64,000 nucleotides of DNA from Calonectria ilicicola (taxonomy: Eukaryota; Ascomycota; Sordariomycetes; Hypocreales; Nectriaceae). Under the pieces are notes generated by a model. That model saw only the letters and a program-made list of their open reading frames with translations, ran no database searches and had not been told where the DNA came from. Shown piece after piece: positions 37,208 through 48,557 of this stretch. Location: the NCBI GenBank assembly GCA_020809705.1, contig CP085827.1, forward strand, positions 7,192,001 to 7,256,000, written 5' to 3'. Each line of letters begins with the position of its first letter. Positions within the stretch are counted from its first letter, which is position 1. A program made the position numbers and the translations under genes.

Positions 37208-39930
37208 ATGTCGTCGTAGGCATTCACCCACCAAGAACCAGGGTACATCTAACGAAGAGTTTTACCCATAGGAATATCCTCGCGCTGCCCTTTCGCAAGT
37301 CTGGGCAGCTCTCGCTCGCCTCGACGATCCGGCAATACATCAATACCAAATATGAACAACACCCAGACATGTTCAAACATGACCTCGAGGTTATTGACAT
37401 GCTGCGCCGAGATGCCGTGAACGTGAGAGAGCCTCATTCCAGCGGTATCAAGAAGCTCCAGGCATATGCAGCCCAGCTCGTATGGGTTGGGGGCAAATTT
37501 CCCATCGACGTGAGTGCTGCCAGAGGCATATTATGTGCGGATGGCTGATGAAACCAGATTGGAGCAGATTTTTCTTGGTATCCCGCCCTCGGATACAACA
37601 CCGATCGACCCATGGTACGGAATAACTTGAAGTATGAGCTTATGAATGTTCTCTTCAACCTAGGCGCGCTCTATTCCCAGCTTGGTCTCAACACTCCTGG
37701 TGGATCGACCGAAGGGTTCAAAACGGCCGCCAATTATTTTTCATGGGCTGCAGGTGTCATGTTACACATGAAGAATGAGATTCTACCGGAGTTGCGTATG
37801 TCCGATCCCCCTGAAGATATGGACAATGATACTCTTGAGTCTCTCATTCAGCTGATGCTTGCCCAAAGCCAAGAGTGCTTCTGGCAAAAAGCCGTCATGG
37901 ATGGATATAAAGACGCCTCAATAGCAAAGCTTGCTGCACGTGTTTCCGATCTCTACAACCTTGCAGGAGAGTCTGCAAGGAAGAGCGACACCATCAGTAG
38001 CGCATGGATCCATCACATGAGCGCCAAGCACCACCATTTTGCTGCCGCCGCGCAATACCGAGCCGCATGCGATTGTTTAGAGAAGCGCAAGTACGGTGAA
38101 GAAGTGGCACGGTTAAAAGATGCTGTGGCATGTGTTTCTGAGGGAATAAGGGAAGCCAAGAATGCCTCCGTAAGCAGAGTAGTAGCGGACGAGCTCAACG
38201 GGCTCAAGCGAAAGGTTGAAGAAGATCTTAGGAGAGCTGAGAAAGACAACGATGTCATCTACCTAAGTAAGAAACCCTCTTGGTTCAAGGACACACTACT
38301 AACAAGACAGATGTCGTCCCACCCAAATCAGAGCTTAAGCTGCTCGATAGAGCCAACATGGCAGTGGCCCGAGTCCCGCCCCAAGTCGACAAGCCACTCG
38401 AGTATTTTGGCGATCGTGCCGAGTTTGGACCTGCCCTATTCTCCAAACTAGTACCATTTTCAGTCCACCTTGCCATTTCCATCTACGAAGAACGACGCGA
38501 CCGCTTGATCAACCAAAATATTATCCAAGAACTCGAAAAGCTCACAGATAAGGTCCACGAGTTGTTAACATCACTTGGTCTTCCTGGGTCGCTCCAGGCA
38601 CTCGAAAAACCCCTCGGACTACCACCAAGTTTAGTTCAACATGCGGAGGAGATTCGACAAGCAGATGCAATCGGCCGAGTACACAAGAGCTTCGCTGACA
38701 TTGACAAGCTCCGTTCAGCTGACATGGCTATATTCGAGGAAGGGAAAGCAACTCTCAATTCAGAGGAAGAAGAAGACCAAACACTACGTCTAAAATACGG
38801 TACAGCTAGATGGGTCCGACCAGAAAGTCGGCAAGACGCCCAAGGCGGAAAGCTATGGGGGCATGCCGCCGAAATTGATGGATACTTTGCAAGCAGCATC
38901 AGCAGTGACTCGGTGGTCAGGGAGAAATTCAGTGGTATCCAGGATCTACTTGCTGTTCTTTCAGGGACCGATCGCGGGTTAATGGATTACGTACCCTCCA
39001 GTCGTCGAATGGATATTCCAGAGTCCCTCAAGCCGATTATAGGAAGATTAAGAGGCGCGTACAATGACGTATTGCGGCTTGAGAGTCGTCGGCGAAAGAA
39101 GGTGGAGAATATGCGGGAGAATGCCCGTCGTGATGATATCAAGCCCGACATCCTCAAAGAAGCAGCCCGTCTTGAGCGTGCTTATCCCACCACAGCCATA
39201 GTGCCAGCCCATTTCGAGGATTTCTTTGAGAAGCGCCTTGACCAGCTGTATGAGCCTGAGCTGGATGCCATCGATAAAGAAGCTCAGGACCAGGAGCGGA
39301 TTCTCGCAGAGGTCCAACGCATCAACCGAGAATTCGAATCACAAAAAAGACAAATGGGCGATCGTGGCAACCGGGAGCGTGAACAGATTCTCCAACGACT
39401 GGACAACGCATATTTCAAGTACAAGGAGATTGTCAACAATCTCGAGGTCGGGCGAAAATTTTATAATGACCTCAACAAAATTGTCGGCCAGGGCTTCCGC
39501 GACGTAGTGCGGGGTTGGGTCGCACAACGGCGGATGGAGGCCAGAGCCTTAGAGGAGTATGTTTGCCACCCGCATTCATTGGGAATATGACTGACCTTTC
39601 TTTTTCTTTTTCAGGGAAATCAATATGCCCCCGCTCTCTAGCCTCAGTATCTCCCACAACCCTCCTCCAGTGGAGGCGCCTCCTGCTCCCCAGGAAAATT
39701 ACACCAACAGCCCCGTTTCCCAACAGCAGACACAGAATTTCGCCGAAGCTAATATTCAGTCTTGGGCGGATGAGCCAGTCCAACAACCGAGACCAGTGCA
39801 ACCTCAGAACCCGATGGGTGGCATGTGGACCCCAAACATGGGGATCAAATTTGGGAGTCCGGGACCATCTGGAGGTCAGGGTTCCGCCCCTGGAACTTGG
39901 AATCCCGGTTCAGGTATCAAGTTTGGCTGA
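37208..39930 (+). CDS. palA: PalA/Rim20, BRO1-domain component of ambient-pH signalling
   Basis: PalA recruits the PacC/Rim101 processing machinery to ESCRT-III sites during alkaline pH signalling. CDS join(37208..37215,37272..37509,37558..38266,38311..39556,39615..39930), 838 aa. Exon 1 is only 8 nt (ATGTCGTC); splicing gives M-S-S-N-I-L-A-L-P-F-R, matching the family's N-terminus. Other junctions restore KFPIDIGADFSWYP, VIYLNVVPPKSELK and ALEEEINMPPL. The BRO1 domain covers about 5-375 (WIHHMSAKHHHFAAAAQYR, CLEKRKYGEEVARL). A coiled-coil V domain covers about 400-700 (LPGSLQALEKPLGLPPSL, YVPSSRR). A P/Q/G-rich tail with two GIKFG elements ends the protein. Introns are 44-58 nt; intron 3 has a perfect CTAAC site. 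Confidence 0.95.
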
Positions 39931-40357
39931 AGCAAGGAGTATTCGATATTCATGTAATATAATGGCCCTATTTTAAATAAAGTAAGCGTCGTGTTTAACT
40001 AGAAGGTTTCCTTATTAGGGCATAGAGGCGTTTATAAATGAGGTGACAAGTTAGAGGCTGAGTCAATATAATACAGAATATAAGCTTGCCGATTCATTAA
40101 TCATGTACTCTCGTTAAGATAAAAAGAAAAGAGCATTTACAGCCTTAAAGCCCTCATGATTCCGCCAATAGCCCAGAAATGATCCGTAGTCCAACAAGCC
40201 CTTGGGGAGGGACATGCCAGAGGCTAGAGGAATACCCTGAGTCTGCCACTCTCACTCAAAAAGCGCATCTACAAATTACAAATATCTTTGTGTGCGGAGA
40301 AGCAGTTCTCCTTTCGAATATTCTTCTCCATAAAAAATTAATAGCAACACCACATAA
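39931..40357. other. Convergent intergenic spacer, palA / PPxY protein
   Basis: 427 bp, AT-rich, between two facing genes. No coding sequence seen. Confidence 0.6.
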
Positions 40358-41131
40358 TCATTGACGAACCCTAATGCGCACAACCAATCCCCATCCAGTC
40401 TTGGTCTCCCATATTCCCATTTCGTTTTCCTTTCTAAAAGTGACTTCTTCTGCCTTGACAGTCATAGAGACCGGCTCATCTTCAATTTGGGGGGCTGGAG
40501 AAGGCAGGGGCGTGCAAACTGGCTCGGAGTTTCTCCTAAACAGCCCCCATCCCGATTTCTTGACCTGCTTCGGAGGCTCGGGAATAGGTGAAGGCTTAGG
40601 CTTCGAAGTGCGAGACCGATTCGGCTGCAGGTATTTGGCCAGACGAAAGGCCATCTTCTCATCCGACCACCAGAGCGATTCTTTTGGGGGGGGTTCGGTT
40701 TCATCTTCCCATCTTCCCCATTCGTCAAAAGCTTGTTCCCGTGTTATTGAGGTTAGCCTGCTTTGCTTGGAATCCTCCTTTGTCTTTGCCTCGCGAACCT
40801 TGACGAGGGTGCGCACACGATGCTCATCGCTGAAGCCCCAGTCATCTCCCACGGCGTCTTCAGGAATCATGGTCATCTCCATTTGACTCGGAGGTGGTTC
40901 CCTAACCGCAATACTCTGAATCATGTCCTCGATGTGGGGGGCGATGATTGCCAAAATCTCGCCATCTCGGCTGTCACGCTCCGAAGTTCGCGCTGCACGA
41001 GCGGACGAGATTCGATATGGAAGGTCCCTTAGATGGGACGACAAGAGCGAAGAGATTTCTTGTACTGAGGGGTTTGTTGGTGTGTATGGAGGAGGCAGCT
41101 CCTCGGGCAGGGCATCATCTTGCTTTGACAT
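40358..41131 (-). CDS. Uncharacterised protein with N-terminal PPxY motif
   Basis: 257 aa, single exon. I do not recognise a named domain. Visible features are an N-terminal ELPPPYTPT with a PPxY motif (the ligand type for WW domains of Rsp5-like ubiquitin ligases), an acidic centre with DEWGRWEDE, a K/P-rich linker, WGLFRR, and a final block EVTFRKENEMGIWETKTGWG that looks conserved-domain-like. No signal peptide or membrane segment. It ends 428 bp from the palA stop in the facing direction. A trafficking or ubiquitin-adaptor role would fit PPxY and the ESCRT-linked neighbour, but this is inference. Confidence 0.75.
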   Translation of the reverse strand: MSKQDDALPEELPPPYTPTNPSVQEISSLLSSHLRDLPYRISSARAARTSERDSRDGEILAIIAPHIEDMIQSIAVREPPPSQMEMTMIPEDAVGDDWGFSDEHRVRTLVKVREAKTKEDSKQSRLTSITREQAFDEWGRWEDETEPPPKESLWWSDEKMAFRLAKYLQPNRSRTSKPKPSPIPEPPKQVKKSGWGLFRRNSEPVCTPLPSPAPQIEDEPVSMTVKAEEVTFRKENEMGIWETKTGWGLVVRIRVRQ

Positions 41132-42434
41132 GATGTTGATGTTGACGTTGACGCTGATACTGTCCTATAAAGTGCAGCAAGATAATGAGTCTACCGTGTA
41201 TAAGTCGACAAACGATGATATCAGAGAGTTGCCAAAAATGCGGTCATACCAAGACTAATTGCGCCGAGCCCGTGATCCAACATAAGATCTTCGACCACTG
41301 GCTGATAGAAGCCAAAGCGGTGGCTTGTCAGCTGCGACCTTCATCAAAGGTGGGGTCAGTGGCGCAGCAAGCTAGGAACAGGGGCCATCAGGCAATTTCC
41401 ACCCAACAGGTAAGGCACTCTGGAGGCCAAGTGTAGAAAGGATCTCGGCATACAGGCATCATCAGATTGTAGTAGACAAAAGTAGAACAACCTGTCTGGG
41501 CACGTTGCAAGGCGAAATACGAGCGTGTACAGGTTGCAAGGCTTCGGTGAGGGAGTTGGTGATGGTATTCTTTCAGCTCGACCTCCAGTTCTCTGGGGCC
41601 TTTCTGAGAGGGCGATGCACCCCTGCGTCTGGCGTTGCAGATCCTCCGCACCCAAAACAAGGCGTTCTGGGGACCGTTTTGAATTCGAAGGTGCATGCCT
41701 TCCCACACGTCTGATGGATGTCACACCACGCCCCCAGCGTTGAATCGGAATACAGCATCTATTCCCCAAGCGCAAGTCAACATACCATTATCCATGCAGC
41801 TTGTTCCGGTGTGGTATCCTGTGCGACGACAGCAGAGAGGAGCCGGCCAAAGCATGCCGGTTTGTTCCCTAGCCAGGGCGCTACTAATCGCACTTGTCCA
41901 CCAAGCACTTGGCCAAGCTCTCAGCCGCTGCCGCCCGCCGTGGGAGCCATGCCCCTGTGCCCCAAAGTCGATCAGCACGCATCCAGCACTGAGTTTGGTG
42001 GGCAATCCAAGCCGATCATAAGGCTTTTCGTTAATTCGCCTGCCTGGGCTAAAGGATCGTCACGAGACGACTACCAGGGTTCTTTTGATCCGAAAAATTC
42101 CTCGCCTTATTCCCAGAACCTTTCTAGAATGTTAGTTCCTAATCCGGGATACAGTGCGCCACGAGCGATGCGCTGCCCCAAGGCACAATAGACCTATGGA
42201 AGACCGCCAAGGCAACAAGGTGCCGCCGACTAGAAATAATAAAAGGAGCACTCCTCTCCAATTTTGATTAAACCACCACTTACATCGTTAATAACCTCTC
42301 AGATCTCCATCTCGAGAGACAACCACATCTCAGTTGTGTACAAGCACCATCACCAATCCCTAACTTCAAACTTGGTTTTCTTCTTCTTCTTCTTCTTTTT
42401 TTTCTTAAGACTTTCATTCACAACCTCACCCACA
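41132..42434. other. Intergenic divergent region, PPxY protein / flotillin
   Basis: 1.3 kb shared 5' region. A CTT-repeat/T-run pyrimidine tract lies at about 42,376-42,406, within the flotillin leader. Several short frames on both strands lack family resemblance. Confidence 0.55.
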
Positions 42435-44052
42435 ATGTCGTACAAGATTTCTGCCCCCGATGAGTACCTTGCCATCACTGGCATGGGCGTCCAGACCGTC
42501 AAGATTACAAAGGCGGCCTGGGTCTGGCCCTTGCAGCGATGCACCCGCTTCAGGTAGCCCAGCCCCCCACCTTTTTCGTACAGCATCGTACATTGACTAA
42601 CACAATCATGAATCCAGTGTCCAACCCCATGACTATGCCATGGATCTCCAGGCAATGACAAAAGAAAAGCTTCAATTCTCTCTTCCAGTGGTATTCACCG
42701 TTGGTCCTGATGTTAACCAGCGCGGGGCAAATACCTCCCACCATGACCCAGTGGAGGAGGAAGAGGCCAGTGTGACGGATCGGGGCGACGCCCTGATGAA
42801 GTACGCCATGCTTTTGGCTGATTCTGAGGGCTCCAAGCGTTCAGAGCAGCGTGAACACGTCGAGAACATCGTCAAAGGCATTATCGAAGGTGAAACTCGC
42901 GTCCTGGTCTCCAGCATGACAATGGAGGAGATCTTCACTGAACGAGAAGTTTTCAAAAAGCGGATTTTCCGCAATATTCAGGGAGAGCTCGATCAATTTG
43001 GTTTAAAGATTTACAACGCCAACGTCAAGGAGCTCAAAGATGCGCCAAATTCAGTATACTTTGCATCTTTGTCTCGAAAGGCCCACGAGGGCGCCACCAA
43101 CCAAGCCCGTATTGATGTGGCTGAGGCCCAGCTCCGTGGTAACGTTGGAGAGGCCAAGAGAAAGGGCGAGCAGGAGCGAGAGATTGCAAAGATCAATGCA
43201 GAGACTGCTGTTCAGAAGACAGAGCGAGACATTGAGCGTGCTCAAGCCGAGGCTACCTTGGACACCAAGCGTACAGCCTTGAACCGTGATGTCGACATTG
43301 CTAAAGTCACAGCCCAGCGCACCCTCGAGTCCAAGGATGAGGATCTCAAGAAGGAGGTCGAGATGAAGCGTGCCGGTGCCGAGATCGAGCGTCTCCGTGC
43401 CACCGATGTCGTCAAGGCTACCATTGCTCGTGAGAGCAAGCAGCAGGCTGCAGACGCGGCCGCCTACGAGATTGAGGCCGAAGCCCGCGCCAACCAAGAG
43501 GCCAGCCAGCGCCAGGCCGACGCTGCCGCCTACCAGACCAAGATCCATGCAGACGCTCAGGCTGATGCCAACTTCAATACTACCACCAAGAACACTGATG
43601 CCGCCGCCTACAAGACGCGAAACGACGCCGAGGCCTGGAACTACGCCGCCCAGCAGCGCGCCGAGGCCGAGCTCGCCGCCAAGCTCAAAGAGGCAGAGGG
43701 TATCTCCGCCATGGCCGATGCTTATGGTAAGATGGCACAGGCTTTCGGTGGTCCCGCTGGTCTACTGCAATACATGATGATCGAAAAGGGCACTTACGTC
43801 GAGCTGGCCAAGGCCAACGCCGCCGCCATCAAGGGTCTCGAGCCCAAAATCAGCGTCTGGAACACTGGCAGCCAACAGGGCCAGGGTAGCGATGCCGCCG
43901 ACACCATGCGCAATGTGTACCAGATGCTTCCTCCTTTGATGAGCACCATCAACGAGCAGACTGGCATCACCCTTCCCGAGTGGCAGTTTGGCCGTCTCAA
44001 CGCAGGCGTGCAGGCTGTGAACCAAGAGGGCAAGGTGAATGGGACCAAGTAA
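42435..44052 (+). CDS. Flotillin-like SPFH-domain protein
   Basis: CDS join(42435..42553,42618..44052), 517 aa, typical of fungal flotillins. It scaffolds ordered membrane microdomains at the inner face of the plasma membrane. The N-terminal half is the SPFH domain ([71 protein letters not shown]). The second half is a long E/A/K/R/Q-rich coiled coil with EA repeats (about residues 190-390), then a hydrophobic oligomerisation region. The 64-nt intron has phase 2 and restores R-F-S-V-Q-P. No transmembrane helix; attachment is expected to be peripheral or by acylation, which I cannot confirm. Confidence 0.95.
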
Positions 44053-44996
44053 TTTCTTTGAACCATGTGTTTTATGCTACTTTTACGATGATATCCTAAC
44101 TTCCATTTACTCTCTCTCCTTTGTTTCATGTATCACCACCCTGGGTTTATTAGATTGCACGATACCATTTTTTTTTTTTGGAAAACTTAATGCTTTGATA
44201 ACGAACACAGGTTATTGCTTTTGCAAGTAGTTGAGTTGGAAGGTTTTTTTTTTCTTCTTATAAACTGTAAAAAAAGAAAACTAAGAGATTAAATTGACAA
44301 CAATTGCGATTCTATATACCATATTTGAACCTGTTAATTATAAAGATGTGCATCATCTTATTTGCCAAATTCAACCTTTCAAGAAGATAACAGTTGAAAA
44401 GCTGTCACGATGTACATGAACTGCTTGCTTGGGTTTAGGAGAAGTTTGTCCACTTTCAGCCGATGGCTTGTTTTCAGGGCTTGGCGTTGGCGCTGGCTAA
44501 CACAAATCATCCTCTTCAATGCGAGAATACGAAATGTCGCCCCAGCATAGGATTAGACCATTATTGGTGATTTTGACCCATTCGCAAAGTCATCTAGTGC
44601 AAGGTTACAGTCTCCGATACCGCCACGGTGTTTCCAACCAGAGCGCCTCCAACGACCAAAAAATTACCAACAGCTGTTCACAGCAAGCATCCATACACAC
44701 TAACCCCAACTTTCTCGGCTCTGTGCCTACATCAGGTTCAACAGCAGTGAATCACAGTCACTGCATCTGCGGTCGTGTCACTCAGCAGCGTTGCGCACAA
44801 AACCCTTCCTCTTCGTTTATTTTTTTTTTCTCCGAATTCATCGCCGACACCATCGCTGTCTACACCCGACGTGTTGCGCAGGTTGACTCATTCGCCGCTC
44901 ACGATCCCCTCACCCCACCTACATAAATACACAACGACGCCTCAGTTGCAACCTCGACAAACATCGCTTTTAGCAAGCAAAAAAAGGAGGCCAGAC
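44053..44996. other. Intergenic, flotillin 3' flank / SDR leader
   Basis: 944 bp with T-runs near 44,170 and 44,250 and a C/T-rich leader upstream of the epimerase. Open frames reaching back to 44,519 and 44,775 read through leader sequence only. Confidence 0.55.
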
Positions 44997-45998
44997 ATGG
45001 CATCTCACAATGTCCTCGTTACCGGCTCTTCCGGGCATCTCGGCACCGCCCTCATGCTCTCCCTGCCCAAACTGGGCTTCTCACCTATTGGCATTGACAT
45101 TCTCCCTTCCGACCAAACGCACCACGTCGGCTCAATTTCAGACCGCGAGCTTGTGGCTTCAATCTTGCAAAATAACCCCATTCGACACGTAATTCACGCA
45201 GCTACCCTCCACAAGCCCCATGTTTGCAGTCACTCTAAACAAGACTTTATTGACACCAACATCACCGGCACTCTAGTGCTGCTGGAGGAAGCGGCAAAGC
45301 TCGACAAGCTCGAGAGCTTCATCTTCTTCAGCACTACGAGCACTTTCGGTGCTGCCCTCAGCCCCAAGCCTGGGTTTCCCGCGGCCTGGATCGACGAGGC
45401 CGTCGTGCCCATTCCTAAAAACATATATGGCGCCACAAAGGTGGCCGCCGAAGACATGTGCTTCCTAGTCCACAAGGAAACAAAGATGCCAGTTCTGGTG
45501 CTACGCACCAGCCGCTTTTTTCCCGAGCAGGATGACGATGAGGACCGCCGTGCTGCTCTTGGTGACGACAATCTCAAGGTCCTAGAGCTGGCCTACCGCA
45601 GATGTGACATCGAGGATATTGTCCGCGCTGCTGTTTCTGCCATGGGCAAAGCCAAGGAGATTGGATGGGGCAAGTACATTATCAGTGCACCGCCCCCTTT
45701 CAACAACGACCCCGACATGCTGAAGAAGCTTGATAGCAACCCCAAGGAAGTTTTCCAAAAAGTCAAGCCGGCATGTGAAACAGTCTTTCGGAACATGAAT
45801 TGGGGATTCTTGGCAAGAATTGACCGTGTTTATGATTCCAGCAGAGCCGTTCGTGAGTTGGGCTGGGAGCCCGTCTATACGTTTGACAAGGTGGTGCAAC
45901 TCATTGGCGAGGGGAAGCCTTGGAAAAGTGAGCTGACGGCTCAGGTTGGAAAGAGGGGATACCACGCAGTGTCTACAGGGGTTTATACGGTCCGATGA
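44997..45998 (+). CDS. NAD-dependent epimerase/dehydratase-like extended SDR
   Basis: 333 aa, single exon. The extended-SDR hallmarks are visible: nucleotide-binding TGSSGHLG at 9-16, an acidic residue after strand 2 (GIDILPS), HAATLHKP near 67-74, a serine/threonine patch FFSTTSTFG, and the catalytic YGATK pair Tyr144/Lys148. A C-terminal substrate region follows (LGWEPVYTFDKVVQ). The family includes sugar-nucleotide epimerases and dehydratases, but the substrate cannot be read from sequence. The start ATG at 44,997 sits just before the Rossmann strand. It converges with the MET22-like gene with only 46 bp between the stop codons, so the 3' UTRs probably overlap. Confidence 0.9.
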   Translation: MASHNVLVTGSSGHLGTALMLSLPKLGFSPIGIDILPSDQTHHVGSISDRELVASILQNNPIRHVIHAATLHKPHVCSHSKQDFIDTNITGTLVLLEEAAKLDKLESFIFFSTTSTFGAALSPKPGFPAAWIDEAVVPIPKNIYGATKVAAEDMCFLVHKETKMPVLVLRTSRFFPEQDDDEDRRAALGDDNLKVLELAYRRCDIEDIVRAAVSAMGKAKEIGWGKYIISAPPPFNNDPDMLKKLDSNPKEVFQKVKPACETVFRNMNWGFLARIDRVYDSSRAVRELGWEPVYTFDKVVQLIGEGKPWKSELTAQVGKRGYHAVSTGVYTVR

Positions 45999-46044
45999 AC
46001 GTATCCATGACTCTATAGATACCTGATGCAGCTAGTGAGGTAGT

Positions 46045-47100
46045 CTAAAGCTCCAATAATTCCTGTCTACCCTGTTCCCGTAGCACATCGTGCACCGTCC
46101 GTAGGACCTTGCCATGCAGGTCAGCCGGCGCAGCTACGAATCCAAAGTTTGCGCTCAGCTTCCTGCCCGCTGTTAGGTCAATGGGGTTACCCCGTACGTC
46201 GGTGATTTTGCCTCCAGTCTCTTCATAGAGCAGCATGGCGCCTGCATGGTCCCATGCCTTTGCGTAGCGATCCTTGCGCTTATACACCCATACCGTCGTG
46301 TTTGCAAGTCCAATAGATAATGATGCCCACCTAAGAACCCAAGCCACCAAATCGCAACCAGGGAAATCTGCCTTGAGCCGCTCCGCAACGACCTCATGGA
46401 CGCCGTCGAGGGCAGAGTCGACAAGGTTGGTGCAGGTTACGAAGCGGACATCTTGGCCTTCAGCGTGACGTGCTAGCTTCTTCGTTTGGATATCAGATCC
46501 GATAAAGGGCCTAATATATGCCCCATAATCACGTACAGCAAACAAGATGCAGCCTGTCGGGTCGATATTTTCGTTTCGGAGCGGTGTCGTTGCATTGAGC
46601 GGCATGTTAGGAGCGGCTACAACACCAACCACCTGCTGTCCATCTAACAACAGTCCCATGTTGATAGCATAGAGCGATTTTTTTAGATACGATTTTGTCC
46701 CATCTATGGGATCAATAATCCACGTTCGCCCAGATTCCTTGCCTCCAGGGCTGCTTGAGCCACATTCGTCGATCAAGTCAAGCAAATGGTCAATGCTGGA
46801 GGGTATCTTACAACCCTCACCATCAATCTGGCTCAATAATTCCCAAACTTGCTCTAGGAGCACCGAATTTTTCCTCAAGTCAGAGGCATCTTCCTCTCCG
46901 ACGACTCTGTCTCCGGGAAATGCATCTTTGATGGTGGCGGTAAGTAGCGCTTGAACTGCGAAATCGGCCACTGTGACAGGACTCAAGTCTTGCTTTTCAA
47001 TTATGCCAATTTTCAACGATATAATCGATTGGCTCAAACGAGCGGCGTTTTGCAGTGCCCCGATGGCAACCGTCAATTCTTGCGCGTAAGGGCTGTCCAT
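46045..47100 (-). CDS. MET22: 3'(2'),5'-bisphosphate nucleotidase (MET22/HAL2 type)
   Basis: 351 aa, single exon, normal family length. It hydrolyses 3'-phosphoadenosine 5'-phosphate (PAP) to AMP in sulfate assimilation; the yeast enzyme is the target of Li+/Na+ toxicity. Metal-binding residues of the inositol-monophosphatase superfamily are visible: SPVTVADFA (Asp46), VGEEDASDL (Glu69/Glu70), the core DPIDGT (Asp130, Asp133) and WDHAGAMLL (Asp about 283). The start in MDSPYAQEL matches the family's short N-terminus. Specificity for PAP over inositol phosphates is inferred from overall resemblance. Confidence 0.93.
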   Translation of the reverse strand: MDSPYAQELTVAIGALQNAARLSQSIISLKIGIIEKQDLSPVTVADFAVQALLTATIKDAFPGDRVVGEEDASDLRKNSVLLEQVWELLSQIDGEGCKIPSSIDHLLDLIDECGSSSPGGKESGRTWIIDPIDGTKSYLKKSLYAINMGLLLDGQQVVGVVAAPNMPLNATTPLRNENIDPTGCILFAVRDYGAYIRPFIGSDIQTKKLARHAEGQDVRFVTCTNLVDSALDGVHEVVAERLKADFPGCDLVAWVLRWASLSIGLANTTVWVYKRKDRYAKAWDHAGAMLLYEETGGKITDVRGNPIDLTAGRKLSANFGFVAAPADLHGKVLRTVHDVLREQGRQELLEL

Positions 47101-47741
47101 GTTTACAGGGTAGCTCTCGCCGGCGTAGGGTTGCGTGGTTTCAAGTCAAATGTACAACCACGCTAATAACATGGGTGGCGAAGCGCGAGCGGGGGTAAAA
47201 TTTATACACCTCCTCACTGGAAACGCAGGTCAACTGATGCTGTCATAATCGTCATTTATCTCCACCTTGTGTAACCCCCATTAGCATACAATGCATCCTG
47301 TGACCAGTCCATCTTAAGCGTTATGGAGCTCGATTACTCTGAACATCAATTTGATACTCAAAAATAAACAAATAAGTAAATTATTTTACTTATTTCTTAT
47401 ATATAATCTTTGTGGACGAGACAGTGAGGGAATGGCGGGCAAATATAAGGGAACAAACATTCCAGGGTTGTGCGGTAACATGCGCTGGCCCCGCTGGCGC
47501 ATTGTACGGATCGACTATCTATTATTCATCCGAAGCACCAGCCTGTCCGTCACTTGCTGCCCTGATGAGCTATGAACCCAAATATACACGATGAAACCTG
47601 CGTTTGACTTGCCGTCATCAGGTCTATAGGGTAGCCGCACCGCGCTAGCGTTTGTGGGTTGTGTGCCAACGCGCTAACTCAAGTGGAGCAGGGCAGGCAG
47701 ACCAAAACGTGGGTCGACCTGCACGCGGTCATGATTGACAC
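47101..47741. other. Divergent intergenic region, MET22 / OB-fold protein
   Basis: 641 bp with an AT-rich core near 47,355-47,405. No gene seen. Confidence 0.55.
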
Positions 47742-48510
47742 ATGTCCAAGAAATCAGTGATATTCAACCCAATGGCCTTCACCTCTACCGGAGTCCCGAT
47801 CCAATTCGGCCCCGTCCTCTCAGACATTAGAGCGACGCTACGCTGTGCCCCCGGGACAGTATTCCTCGTCAGAGGCGTGGATATAGTGCACGTGGGGCCG
47901 CGACGGCGGGTTATTATTCGTTTACTTCTTAGCGACGGAGTGCTGGGCATCCAGGCTATCTTGGCTCCAGAAGCACACCGATTCGTGCGCTCGGGGGAAG
48001 TGATTACTGGGTCATTCATTCGGTGTGACAGGACGGATGTGAGAATTTACAAACCTGAGCCTGGCCGGCGTCTTTGTCTTGTCGTCTATCGCTTGATGGT
48101 ACTACGGCGAAATTTACCATTTGGGCCGGTGCGACGACGTCATCAACAAAGAAGACTTCCACATATAATCCCTCTTAGGCTTCCTCTTACGCCTCCTCAA
48201 ACACCTGCTCTTTCGCCCGATTTTGCACCCGTCTCCGCACCCGTCTCCGCACCCACCTCTGAACCTATCACTGTGCCCGCTTCTGCAGCCACTGCTGAAT
48301 TTAGAAGCCGGTTGGGCCCGGAGCCTGATCTAGCTGAAGCCGAGCAACAGCAACAGCAACAACAAGAGGAAGAGCAACAGCAAGAGGAAGAGCAACAGCA
48401 AGAGGAAGAGCAACAACAAGAGGAAGAGCAACAGCAAGAGGAAGAGGAAGAGCAACAGCAAGAGGAAGAGCAACAGCAAGAGGAAGAGGAAGAGCAACAG
48501 CAAGAGGAAG

Positions 48511-48557
<47 letters not shown>

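Noticed and set aside
37018..37271. Alternative palA start giving a proline-rich N-terminus
   Set aside because: The 8-nt exon plus intron gives the conserved PalA N-terminus and has proper splice and branch signals.
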